Of a stretch of 29,590 nt of DNA, positions 14,555 to 25,141 are shown piece after piece. The number at the start of each line of letters is the position of its first letter. Position 1 is the stretch's first letter. The notes under the pieces are model-generated. The model saw nothing but the letters and a program-made list of their open reading frames with translations. It made no database searches and was not told the origin of the DNA. Origin of the DNA: JOPF133 sp052144935. Lineage in GTDB: Bacteria > Acidobacteriota > Terriglobia > Bryobacterales > Bryobacteraceae. The stretch spans positions 1-29,590 of the forward strand of contig JBKQPR010000333.1 of assembly GCA_052144935.1 (NCBI GenBank). The letters are read 5' to 3'. The position numbers were made by a program, and so were the translations under genes.

Positions 14555-14680
14555 CTCGACGTGGCCCGCGCGGTGTTGTTCTTTGCCGGTGAAGGCGCTT
14601 TATTCGTCACGTGCCGGACGCTGTGGGTGGATGGCGGGCTGTTCACTCATCCGATTTGGCCTTATCCCGCGGGCTCGTGA
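14552..14680 (+). pseudogene. 3' fragment of a short-chain dehydrogenase gene
   Basis: In the frame of 14558 the sequence reads HLDVARAVLFFAGEGALFVT followed by CRTLWVDGGLFTHP and a stop at 14678-14680. This is the C-terminal signature of SDR enzymes (DVARAVLFLxS...FITGQTLxVDGG). The Rossmann domain and the catalytic Tyr-Lys part are missing. Its tail overlaps the 3' end of the convergent zinc-ribbon gene. Confidence 0.7.
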
Positions 14681-15116
14681 CTTTAGCCCGAGCCACCTCC
14701 GGATGCACCTCTTCGCTCTCCATCTCCTCGCCGGCTTCGGGGCTCGACGGTTCCTCCCCCGCCCGCGCGGCCACTCGCGAGGCGTTGGGGTCCAGTGGAC
14801 GCCGGTCGAAAAACTGCACCCGGCAGTAGCAGCAGTGGTACAGGTTTCCGCCCGCCAGTTGCTCCAACAGATTCGTGAGGCCTCCCTGCATGGGATCGAT
14901 TTTGTCCGGCACTTTCAGCTTCACCACCCGGAAGGTGCCGCACTTCGGGCACCGGCAGGCGCTGCCGAAATGATACGTATAATGCCTGGGAATCAGAACT
15001 TCGCGCTCGCATTGCCGGCAGTCGTAGATCGCCAGATACTTAAACCGTTCCCAGAAGGTCCGGTGGACGCGCCGCAACTTCCCGCCGCATTGTCCGCATT
15101 TCCTCACTGCTCGCAT
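14643..15116 (-). CDS. Zinc-ribbon protein
   Basis: This 157-residue cytosolic protein has four cysteine pairs: CGQCGG near the start, CRQCE, CRCPKCG and CCYC. They suggest two zinc ribbons, with the linkers TFWERFKYLAIYD and FRVVKLKVPDKIDPMQGGLT between them. The C-terminal 40 residues are acidic and low complexity (EEPSSPEAGEEMESEEVHPE). The family is not recognised. Starts at 15134 (163 residues) and 15116 are both possible; I chose 15116 because it begins directly before the first zinc ribbon. It is divergent from uvrA with fewer than 80 bp between the starts. Its stop lies inside the SDR fragment on the other strand. Confidence 0.72.
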   Translation of the reverse strand: MRAVRKCGQCGGKLRRVHRTFWERFKYLAIYDCRQCEREVLIPRHYTYHFGSACRCPKCGTFRVVKLKVPDKIDPMQGGLTNLLEQLAGGNLYHCCYCRVQFFDRRPLDPNASRVAARAGEEPSSPEAGEEMESEEVHPEVARAKVTSPRDKAKSDE

Positions 15117-15191
15117 TGTATCTCGCAATTGCATTGAGGGCTCAAGCCGCGTCACAATGAAAGATCGCCCGTTGCCCTTCGTAGCCCCCTT

Positions 15192-17936
<2,745 letters not shown>

Positions 17937-17948
17937 GCAGACATCGAT

Positions 17949-18050
17949 TCACCGCGGAGACGCGGAGAAAACGGAGAAAGCGCGGAGAAGACAATTCTCT
18001 TTTTGGTTTTTCTCCGCGCTTCCTCCGTTTTCTCCGCGTCTCCGCGGTGA
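17949..18050. repeat. Hairpin repeat element A (40-bp inverted repeats)
   Basis: Arms at 17949-17988 and 18011-18050 are 40 bp each with one mismatch, separated by a 22-bp loop. The arm begins TCACCGCGGAGACGCGGAGA. It lies 12 bp after the uvrA stop and ends 16 bp before the next start. Transcribed, it would form a very stable stem, so it could terminate uvrA transcription. The same family is complete at 26693-26791 and fragmentary at 3601, 4159 and 29523. The layout is MITE-like, but no target duplication is clear. Confidence 0.92.
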
Positions 18051-18066
18051 GAACTGGTGCCTCCCT

Positions 18067-19023
18067 ATGAGCCGCTATCCCCAATCCCCGCTCGACTTCA
18101 CCAACCTGCGCACCATCCCTCTCTCCGAGCGCGGCGGCAAGGTGAAGGCCGCCGATTTCGCCGCCCCCTACCGCGCCGGCTCGGGCATCGCCGGATGGCT
18201 CGATTCGCTCCCCCACATCCTGGCGGGCGACTCCTTCCGCGCGGTCGTCGGGGCGCTCTCCACAGCCCGCGCCAGACAGCGCGCCATCCTGTGGGGCTTG
18301 GGCGGCCATGTCATCAAGTGCGGCCTCGCCCCTGTGCTGATCGACCTGATGCGCCGCGGATACGCCACCGCCTTCGCGCTCAACGGAGCGGCCGCCATCC
18401 ACGATTTCGAAATCGCGCTGGCCGGACACACCAGCGAGGATGTCGAAGCGGTCCTGCCCGATGGCCGCTTCGGAGCCGCCGAAGAGACCGGCCGCGACAT
18501 GAACCGCGCCATCGCCGAAGGGGATCGCGCCGGCGTGGGAATCGGCGAAGCCCTCGGCCAATGGCTGGACGGTGGGGCAGGCGATTCGCCTGCCAGCCTC
18601 TTGCTCCAGTCCTGGCGCCACCGCACTCCCGTCACCGTCCACGTAGCCATCGGAACCGATACCCCGCACACCCACCCGGCCGCCGACCCGGCCGCCATCG
18701 GCAGCGCCTCGCACCGCGATTTCCGCCTTTTTGCCGCCTGCGTAACCGATCTCCACGATGGTGGCGTGTACCTCAATGTCGGCTCCGCGGTGCTGCTGCC
18801 CGAAGTCTTCCTGAAGGCTGTCTCGGCCGTGCGCAACCTGGGACATCCGCTCGCCGGCTTCACCACCGCCAATTTCGATTTCATCCAGCATTACCGCCCG
18901 CGCGTCAACGTGCTGGAGCGCCCCCATGCCGGATCCCAAGCGGGACACGGCTACGCCATCACCGGCCATCACGAGCTGATGATTCCGCTCGTGGCCGCCG
19001 CGCTCATCGAGAGGGATCGATGA
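18067..19023 (+). CDS. Conserved GGHVIKxG-family protein, possibly deoxyhypusine-synthase-like
   Basis: This protein of 318 residues has no signal peptide and no membrane helix. It carries strongly conserved-looking blocks: WGLGGHVIKCGLAPVLIDLM, ALNGAAAIHDFEIALAGHTS (continuing EDV), VTVHVAIGTDTPHTHP, GGVYLNVGSAVLLPEVFLKA and TGHHELMIPL. The Gly-rich blocks and HDFE/TSEDV motif recall deoxyhypusine-synthase-type Rossmann folds, but this link is a guess and no substrate is claimed. A short perfect palindrome at 18572-18594 is translated in frame as part of DGGAGDSPAS. The stop overlaps the CPBP start (ATGA at 19020-19023), so the two are probably translated together. It lacks the CobT signature, which I considered. 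Confidence 0.68.
   Translation: MSRYPQSPLDFTNLRTIPLSERGGKVKAADFAAPYRAGSGIAGWLDSLPHILAGDSFRAVVGALSTARARQRAILWGLGGHVIKCGLAPVLIDLMRRGYATAFALNGAAAIHDFEIALAGHTSEDVEAVLPDGRFGAAEETGRDMNRAIAEGDRAGVGIGEALGQWLDGGAGDSPASLLLQSWRHRTPVTVHVAIGTDTPHTHPAADPAAIGSASHRDFRLFAACVTDLHDGGVYLNVGSAVLLPEVFLKAVSAVRNLGHPLAGFTTANFDFIQHYRPRVNVLERPHAGSQAGHGYAITGHHELMIPLVAAALIERDR
18572..18594. repeat. Short perfect palindrome translated in the GGHVIK-family gene
   Basis: GGCAGGCGA and TCGCCTGCC form 9-bp arms around a single base at 18576-18594, preceded by GTGG. It resembles the outer end GTGGCGCAGGC of the 137-bp element at 7138, and a similar half site GTGGGGCAGGC lies at about 21554 after the TlpA-like gene. Confidence 0.75.
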
Positions 19024-19951
19024 ACCCCGAGCCGCCCGCCCCGCCGCTCCCGCCCGCCCTCCCGCCCACGCCCGGCGAAACCGCCTCGCCAGCCCCTCCG
19101 CCTCCGCCCGATATGGCGCAGGGGGTGCCCCCTGGGCCCGTGCCTGCCGCGTCGGCACTCATGCCGACGCCTGCGGCGCCGGACCCGCGAGCAGGTGTCG
19201 AGACGAATCTCGACACTGCAGGCACGAGTGCCTGCGCCACGTTGCCGCCCGAGCGCGATCCCTTCTGGGGCTACTCCGACGTGTTCCTCTTCGCCGGCCT
19301 GGCGATTCCCTGCATGCTCCTCGGCTGGGCAGGGGTCCAGGGCATCCTGCGCCTGTTCCACATCCATCTCGCGGTTCGCGCCGCCGAGCTGCTGGCCGAG
19401 CAGTTAGCCGGCTACCTGCTGCTATTCTCCGCGCTGCGCATGATCTTCCGCGTGGAATACCACCGGCCGTTCTGGCGCTCGCTCGGCTGGACCGAACTGC
19501 GCGTGCCCTTCCTGTGGCTGGTGATTGCCGGGGCCGCCACGGCCGTCTCGGTGGCCCTGGCCACCTACTTCATCCGCGTGCCCACCACCAGCAACCCCAT
19601 GACCGAACTGCTCCGCGACCGCGCCTCTATCCTGCTGCTGGCTACCTTCGGAGTCACCCTCGGCCCGCTCTGCGAGGAACTGGTTTTTCGCGGATTTCTG
19701 CAGCCCCTCCTGGTGCGCAGCCTCGGGCCCATTCCCGGCATTCTGGCCGCGGCCATCCCTTTCGGCCTGTTGCATATTCCCGAGTACGGCAATTCCTGGC
19801 GCCACGGCGTGGTGATTGCCCTGGCCGGTGCGGCCTTCGGCTGGGTGCGCTACTCGACCGGCTCCACCAAAGCTTCCACCGTCATGCACGCGTCTTATAA
19901 TGCTCTTTTCTTTTTCGTACTGCTCTCGCAAGGGAAGGACCTGCCGCATAC

Positions 19952-19955
<4 letters not shown>
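19020..19955 (+). CDS. CPBP family intramembrane glutamic endopeptidase (CAAX/Abi-type)
   Basis: This 311-residue inner-membrane protease-like protein has a Pro-rich cytoplasmic N-terminus of about 80 residues, then about seven hydrophobic helices. The CPBP motifs are complete: EELVFRGF (EExxxR), FGLLHIP (FxxxH) and MHASYN (HxxxN). Residues about 34-74 are encoded by the palindromic element at 19119-19240, which continues in frame. The ATG at 19020 overlaps the upstream stop, and its own stop overlaps the MtnA start (ATGA at 19952-19955). Family members process prenylated proteins or peptides, and the target here is unknown. Confidence 0.9.
19119..19240. repeat. Palindromic element, second copy, inserted in frame in the CPBP gene
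   Basis: It contains, in order, the GGGGTGCCCCCTGGGCCC core (about 19122-19139), TGCCTGCCGCGTCG (19141-19154), a GTCGGCA...TGCCGAC dyad and GTCGAGACGAATCTCGAC (19197-19214). It ends in AGTGCCTGCGCCAC (19227-19240). The 18-bp dyad and the 14-bp end are identical to those at 7219-7236 and 7261-7274. The element lies between the Pro-rich N-terminus and the first membrane helix. Confidence 0.88.
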
Positions 19956-21018
<1,063 letters not shown>

Positions 21019-21040
<22 letters not shown>

Positions 21041-21552
21041 TCGTCCTGCTGTCGGCCGCGGCGCTGGTCCCGGCACGGCTTCCGGCTCAACTGGCGCGCC
21101 GCGCGCCGGGCTTCAGCCTGCCCGATTCCAAAATGGAACTCTACGACCTGGCCGACTACCGCGGCAAGCCCGTGATCCTCGAATTCATGAAGACCGAGTG
21201 CCCCCACTGCGAGGTCCTGGCGGAAATCCTGGAAAAGCTGCGCCAGAAGTATGGCGACAAGGTGGCCATTCTGGCGGTGTGCAATCCTCCCGCCGACAAC
21301 CAGACCACGGTGAGCCGGTTCGTCGCCGCCCACAAGATCGGTTATCCGATTCTCTTCGATAGCGGCCAGATGGCGTACTCGTATGTGCGCTCGACAAGAT
21401 TCACTCAGCCGCAGATCTTCCTGATCGACCAGCAGGGCATGATCCGCAACCAGTTCAGCTACGGCCCGAACACTCTCGAGATCTTCGAGGGCGACGGCCT
21501 GGCCGCCGAAGTGGACCGCCTGCTGCCGCCCGCGGCCGCCCCGAAAAAATGA
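21019..21552 (+). CDS. Exported thioredoxin-like (TlpA/AhpC-TSA type) protein
   Basis: This 177-residue protein has a cleavable signal (PTVIVLLSAAALVPARLPAQ) and a thioredoxin-like domain. The active site is TECPHCEVL, and the conserved cis-Pro segment is FTQPQIFLIDQQG. The N-terminal LARRAPGFSLPDSKMELYDL and DYRGKPVILEFMKTECPHCE match the TlpA/ResA layout. It probably works as a periplasmic disulfide reductant. The ATG at 21019 lies within the end of mtnA (22-bp overlap). No haem or copper partner is adjacent, so the target is unknown. Confidence 0.88.
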
Positions 21553-21629
21553 GTGGGGCAGGCGGGCCCACCTCCAGTGGAAGGCCGGGCGGCGAGGTGG
21601 CGCTATACTAAATGCAGCGGGAGGGAACC

Positions 21630-21914
21630 ATGAACGCAAGTGTTCGTGCGTGCATCGCATACGCTGTGGGCCGGGGAGTCTCAGGTAAGGAGTTTTCGGG
21701 TGTCTGCGACTATTCCCAATCCAAACAGCTTGCGCTGACTGGTTCGGTCACGGCTGACCACACCGACGTCGAATCCGTCACCCTGGAAATAAGGAATGAC
21801 TCCTTCCGGGGCTGCGACCACAGAAGCTCATTCCACTTCACCGGCAAAGTGCAACCGGAGTCGGTGAATCTCTATGATTGCGAGAACGGCTTGTCGTTTC
21901 GGTTTGGCATTTGA
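21630..21914 (+). CDS. Small hypothetical protein
   Basis: This 94-residue protein of unknown family contains VTADHTDVESVTLEIRNDSF and SVNLYDCENGLSFRFGI and is probably an all-beta cytosolic protein with a few cysteines. The ATG at 21630 was chosen over the ATG at 21612 because of the GGGAGGG ribosome-binding site at 21619-21625. It ends 12 bp before the HD hydrolase start and is likely co-transcribed with it. Confidence 0.6.
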   Translation: MNASVRACIAYAVGRGVSGKEFSGVCDYSQSKQLALTGSVTADHTDVESVTLEIRNDSFRGCDHRSSFHFTGKVQPESVNLYDCENGLSFRFGI

Positions 21915-21926
21915 ACGGTTCCCGCG

Positions 21927-22505
21927 ATGCCGGAAGCTGCCGTGACAGAGCCGTTCCCCACAGATTGGAAGGCGGTACAACCCATCCTGCAAGCCGCCAG
22001 CTTCGCCGCACGGAAGCACGCCTCTCAGAAGCGCAAAGGAGCCGCCGCCGAGCCGTACATCAACCATTTGCTGGAAGTCGCCGAAATGGTTGCCGGTGCG
22101 CTGCGGGAACCGGACACCAATCTCGTGATTGCGGCCCTGCTTCACGACACAGTTGAAGATACCGGCGTCACGGTGGACGAGCTTAGAGAACGGTTCGGAG
22201 CCGATGCCGCCAGCCTGGTTGCCGAAGTCACCGACGACAAATCGCTGCCGAAGGCCGAACGAAAACGGCTCCAGGTCGTGAACGCGCCGAAGAAGTCGGT
22301 GCGGGCACAACTCATCAAACTGGCCGACAAGATCTCCAACTTGCGTGGGATCCTGAACAGCCCGCCAGCCGATTGGAGCGTACAACGGAAGCGGGAATAC
22401 TTCGAGTGGGCGAAACAGGTGGTGGACGGCCTGGCCGCACCAAACCAGAAGTTGAAGGCGGAATTCGAGCGCTTGTACCGGAAGGCCGCGACCTTGAAGG
22501 ACTAA
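21927..22505 (+). CDS. HD-domain hydrolase, MESH1/SpoT-hydrolase-like (small alarmone hydrolase type)
   Basis: This 192-residue single-domain protein shows the SpoT-type HD pattern: FAARKHASQKRKG, EPYINHLLEVAEMV, the HDTVEDT metal site in AALLHDTVEDTGV, TDDKSLP and a late KLADKISNLRG. This matches stand-alone (p)ppGpp pyrophosphohydrolases such as MESH1 rather than the bifunctional RelA/SpoT enzymes, as there is no synthetase, TGS or ACT domain. It would need Mn2+ and act in the cytosol. The substrate is not proven; (p)ppGpp or NADPH are the known ones for MESH1-type enzymes. The ATG at 21927 follows the small upstream gene. Confidence 0.85.
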   Translation: MPEAAVTEPFPTDWKAVQPILQAASFAARKHASQKRKGAAAEPYINHLLEVAEMVAGALREPDTNLVIAALLHDTVEDTGVTVDELRERFGADAASLVAEVTDDKSLPKAERKRLQVVNAPKKSVRAQLIKLADKISNLRGILNSPPADWSVQRKREYFEWAKQVVDGLAAPNQKLKAEFERLYRKAATLKD

Positions 22506-22517
22506 AGACCGCTCCCA

Positions 22518-22566
22518 TATTTTACCCGGTAAATATTGACGCCGCCAATATCATCCGGGTAAAATA
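22518..22566 (+). promoter_or_regulatory. Promoter with a nested perfect inverted repeat and leaderless start, before the DUF2239 gene
   Basis: TATTTTACCCGG (22518-22529) and its perfect reverse complement CCGGGTAAAATA (22555-22566) flank a second dyad, ATATTG (22533-22538) and CAATAT (22546-22551). A -35 box TTGACG lies at 22536-22541 and a -10 box TAAAAT at 22560-22565 with 18 bp between. The ATG at 22572 sits where transcription should start, so the mRNA would be leaderless. The inner arms cover the spacer and the outer arm overlaps the -10 box, which fits repression. Confidence 0.75.
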
Positions 22567-22571
22567 CAACC

Positions 22572-23150
22572 ATGGACCAAGCCCTCACTTACACCGCGTT
22601 CCTGGACGAGACCCTCATCGCCTCAGGTCCCCTCGACACAACCCTCCCCATCGTGAAGGCGCGCTTCGATCACAATGCCAGCGCATTGGTCCTGATCTTC
22701 GAGGATCAAACCGGCCGCCAGGTCGACTTCGACCTTCGAGGCCCCCTCAACGAAGTCCTGGCGCGTGCTTTACCCGCGCGGGCCGCCGCTGCCCGATCCG
22801 GCCCTGGCCGTCCCAGGCTGGGCGTAGTCTCCCGCGAGGTCTCCCTGCTTCCTCGCCATTGGGACTGGCTCGAACAACAACCCAACGGGGCCTCCGCCGC
22901 GCTCCGCCGCCTGGTCGATGAGGCCAGAAACCGCAACCCCGCTGAGCAGCGCGCCCGCCTGGCAACCGAGGCAGTCGGCCGCTTCCTGTCCGCCATGGCC
23001 GGCAACCTCCCCGGTTATGAGGAGGCCAGCCGCGCCCTCTACGCCGGTAACCGCGCGCGCGTCGAGGATCTGATCCAGCACTGGCCTCCGGACATTCGCG
23101 CCTACCTGAAGAGCCGCCTCGACGACGCCCTCGGGCCGGCCGCCAAATGA
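22572..23150 (+). CDS. DUF2239 family protein
   Basis: This 192-residue cytosolic protein has recognisable DUF2239 blocks: GRPRLGVVSREVSLLPRHWD followed by WLEQQPNGASAALRRLVDEA, then LSAMAGNLPGYEEASRALYA. The function of the family is unknown. The N-terminal part is beta-rich (YTAFLDETLIASG, LIFEDQTGRQVDF). It is a single gene, separated by about 65 bp from the HD hydrolase, with its own regulated promoter immediately in front. The spacing supports the start at 22572. Confidence 0.85.
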   Translation: MDQALTYTAFLDETLIASGPLDTTLPIVKARFDHNASALVLIFEDQTGRQVDFDLRGPLNEVLARALPARAAAARSGPGRPRLGVVSREVSLLPRHWDWLEQQPNGASAALRRLVDEARNRNPAEQRARLATEAVGRFLSAMAGNLPGYEEASRALYAGNRARVEDLIQHWPPDIRAYLKSRLDDALGPAAK

Positions 23151-23172
23151 TGGAAAACGCCGCGAGTCTGCC

Positions 23173-23664
23173 TTAAGATTGCGGCTTCCGGATCGACGTC
23201 ACCTGATCGTCCTGGACATCCAGGCGGAACGCCCCGCTCTTGCCCGAATAGGTGAGAGACCTTCCCATCTCCCCGCTGATCTCCAGCGACGGAGGTCCGA
23301 ACCGGCGCACCAGTTCGTCGTAACTGATGCCCGTCTCGATCCCGCTGGGATCCTCCCATTTCGGCGCGGGCGGCGGGGGCGATGCAGCGGTATGCGCGGA
23401 AACTGACGCGGTTTTGGCCGCCGGTCCCGCCGTGGCCGCCGCGGCTGGATGCGCATCCGAACCTTGCTGTCCCGCCTTGAGTGCCTTCTCCAGGCTGCCC
23501 GCCAGTCCGCCGATGGCTTTGCCGACGCCGCTCGCGGGTGCAGTCGTTGTAGCCGCGCGCGCCGCGCCGAGGCCGGCCTCCACAGCCGCCTGCCCCGCGG
23601 CGGTGCCAGCCATCGTGAGCCACAGCGAAAATGAAATCGAGAGGCATGCCATCGATCGCGTCAT
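23173..23664 (-). CDS. Exported hypothetical protein with an SmpA/OmlA-like C-terminal segment
   Basis: This 163-residue exported protein has a signal peptide ending near TAAGQ. An Ala-rich low-complexity linker (residues about 30-105, including PPPPAP) follows. The C-terminal domain reads GISYDELVRRFGPPSLEISG, then LTYSGKSGAFRLDVQDDQV. This beta-alpha pattern with a turn at the FGPP motif recalls SmpA/OmlA (BamE-like) domains, but the match is weak. It is convergent with the DUF2239 gene, with 22 bp between the stops. Confidence 0.7.
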   Translation of the reverse strand: MTRSMACLSISFSLWLTMAGTAAGQAAVEAGLGAARAATTTAPASGVGKAIGGLAGSLEKALKAGQQGSDAHPAAAATAGPAAKTASVSAHTAASPPPPAPKWEDPSGIETGISYDELVRRFGPPSLEISGEMGRSLTYSGKSGAFRLDVQDDQVTSIRKPQS

Positions 23665-24058
23665 ATCACCTACCCGGCGCTAGTATGGCATGGCTGCGCG
23701 CCTGCGTCATCCTTGCCGAAAGTTAACTCCCGGCCCAGGCCCGCAACATCTCCGCACGTAACGAGCGATCTTCTGCGCCGCATGCTTGCCTCCCTGGGTT
23801 ATCGCGGGAAAGTCTCGGCGGTCCGATCCTACAGCGCGGCGCAGGCACCCGCCTGGCGCCCTCGCCCCGGACTATTGCCCCAGCGAGTCCTTCCGGACGG
23901 AATCCCGCTTCCCAGTACCCATTTCCGTGGATTCAGAGGGATCTCCGGTGCCCTCGAGACCACGAACGTCAGCAGCTTCCGCTGCACCTCACCGAACCAG
24001 ACAGAGGTCACGGTGAAGGGCCTGCACTTTTGCCCAGGAGGACCGGACACTGCTCAAG
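23665..24058. other. Intergenic stretch with no supported gene
   Basis: Both strands contain open frames of 70 to 120 codons, but none has a plausible start with a ribosome-binding site or recognisable domain. The minus-strand frame 24050-23829 includes WFGEVQRKLLTFVVSRAPEI and might be decayed coding sequence. I see no RNA gene, palindrome or promoter that I can support. Confidence 0.5.
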
Positions 24059-24440
24059 TCAATTCCTCGGCCCCGCGATAGGGTACCCCTGCCATACATA
24101 TTCCAGAGCCTCGGGCAGGGTTTGTTGTTTCACGGTGCGGTCGGTGTGCCCGGCGTTACGCGCAAATACAAACTGATAATGATAGCCCTTGGCGGCCAGC
24201 GCTTTGGCCATGTTTTCATTGGCGACGACCCAGTCGTGCATGTTGTCGCCCATGACATTCGGATTGAAATTGTCCCTGTCGCCGACTTCCATCCAGATGC
24301 GCAGCGGCTTGGCCGGGGTGTTGGGGATGAGGTGTTCATGGAACTCCCATGCGCCGTGGGGAGTCTGGGAGTTCGACGGCCACTGCTGGTTCACGTAGGT
24401 GCCCGAGTAGGTGAGAAGAAGCTGGTGTCTCTGAAGGCAC
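24059..24440 (-). pseudogene. 3' fragment of a Fes-like esterase (esterase D / enterochelin esterase-type)
   Basis: The frame from about 24440 to the stop at 24059 reads TYSGTYVNQQWPSNSQTPHG, then AWEFHEHLIPNTPAKPLRIW, MEVGDRDNFNPNVMGDNMHD and YHYQFVFARNAGHTDRTVKQ. This matches the C-terminal half of putative esterases, including the catalytic Asp (GDRD) and His (AGHTD). The nucleophile Ser region is missing, because upstream sequence diverges at the start of a divergent gene. It is a truncated pseudogene. Confidence 0.75.
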
Positions 24441-24444
24441 GCTG

Positions 24445-24690
24445 ATGCGCGTGGCCGTAGTTGAAGGCGGCCAGTTTCTGCTCACGCCCCAACTGGCCAT
24501 CGACCGCGCGGTCATCACCGGTCCGAAGAAGAACCGCAAACAGGTCCTGAAGGAATTGGCCGCTACCGTGGCCGAGTTGCGCCAGGAAGCCAAGGCCAAA
24601 GGCCTCGACACCATGGCCGCGCGCGAAATCAGCGCTGCTGGGGCCGCCGCCCGGCGGTCCCGCCATAAGACCAGCAAACGATCCGAATGA
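24445..24690 (+). CDS. Probable antitoxin of a VapBC-type pair
   Basis: This 81-residue protein has a helical, basic C-terminal half, KKNRKQVLKELAATVAELRQ, then EAKAKGLDTMAAREISAAGA. The stop overlaps the start of a PIN-domain gene (ATGA at 24687-24690), the usual antitoxin-toxin layout. No ribbon-helix-helix or AbrB motif is clearly visible, so the antitoxin assignment rests on position. The N-terminal 20 residues may be partly borrowed from older DNA, as the gene starts at the edge of the esterase fragment. Confidence 0.5.
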   Translation: MRVAVVEGGQFLLTPQLAIDRAVITGPKKNRKQVLKELAATVAELRQEAKAKGLDTMAAREISAAGAAARRSRHKTSKRSE

Positions 24691-24857
24691 TCCGGGTCGT
24701 ACTCGACACCAACGTCCTGGTTTCAGCCGTCATCGGCACCCGCGGCCCCAACGCCGAAATCTTCGATCTGGCGCCAAGCGGAAACGGTGCGACTCGCCAT
24801 CGCCCGCGGGCGTCGCTCGCGTGCCGTTCAGTGTTTTACGGAGAGGTTGCGGCGTGA
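24687..24857 (+). pseudogene. Truncated PIN-domain toxin
   Basis: The reading frame begins MIRVVLDTNVLVSAVIGTRG, followed by PNAEIFDLA, the classic start of PIN-domain ribonucleases with the first catalytic Asp. After residue 29 the sequence is unrelated and stops at residue 56, so the remaining acidic catalytic residues are absent. Full PIN toxins are about 130 residues. The upstream antitoxin frame is intact. Confidence 0.8.
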
Positions 24858-24907
24858 AACCGAAGGGCCGTGATCGGCGCATGTGCGCCGGGGTGTACAG
24901 TTAACGT

Positions 24908-25075
24908 ATGGACAAGAGACTCGCGAAGCGGCACAAGCGGCAGGTAGAACGCGCCCGGGCGAAGATCCGGATCTCGGAGCCGGATGTTCGCACGCCGGAG
25001 CAGATTGCGGCCGCGCGGGAATTGAGCCGCCCCGAATTCAACCCGAATGGCACGCCGAAGATACACGGACGATGA
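24908..25075 (+). CDS. Small basic protein
   Basis: This 55-residue protein starts MDKRLAKRHKRQVERARAKI and contains SEPDVRTPEQIAAARELSRP, then EFNPNGTPKIHGR. The N-terminus is strongly basic, and the central ISEPDVRTPEQ element looks like a fixed motif. It is not an ORF shadow: the other frames of this stretch have no comparable pattern. The function is unknown; binding to nucleic acid is a guess. The start lies at 24908; no strong ribosome-binding site is evident. Confidence 0.6.
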   Translation: MDKRLAKRHKRQVERARAKIRISEPDVRTPEQIAAARELSRPEFNPNGTPKIHGR

Positions 25076-25141
25076 CTCAGTGAATGACGCGGCGCCCTCA
25101 CAACCTACGCCCCCCGCCCGCTCTGCTACACTATTACTGTT

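Noticed and set aside
18067..19023. Assignment as CobT (nicotinate-nucleotide dimethylbenzimidazole phosphoribosyltransferase)
   Set aside because: The Gly-rich blocks look similar at first, but the CobT signature GEMGIGNTT is absent and the HDFE/TSEDV motifs do not fit.
23713..24081. 122-codon plus-strand ORF
   Set aside because: No ribosome-binding site, domain or coding pattern, and it runs into the esterase fragment on the other strand.
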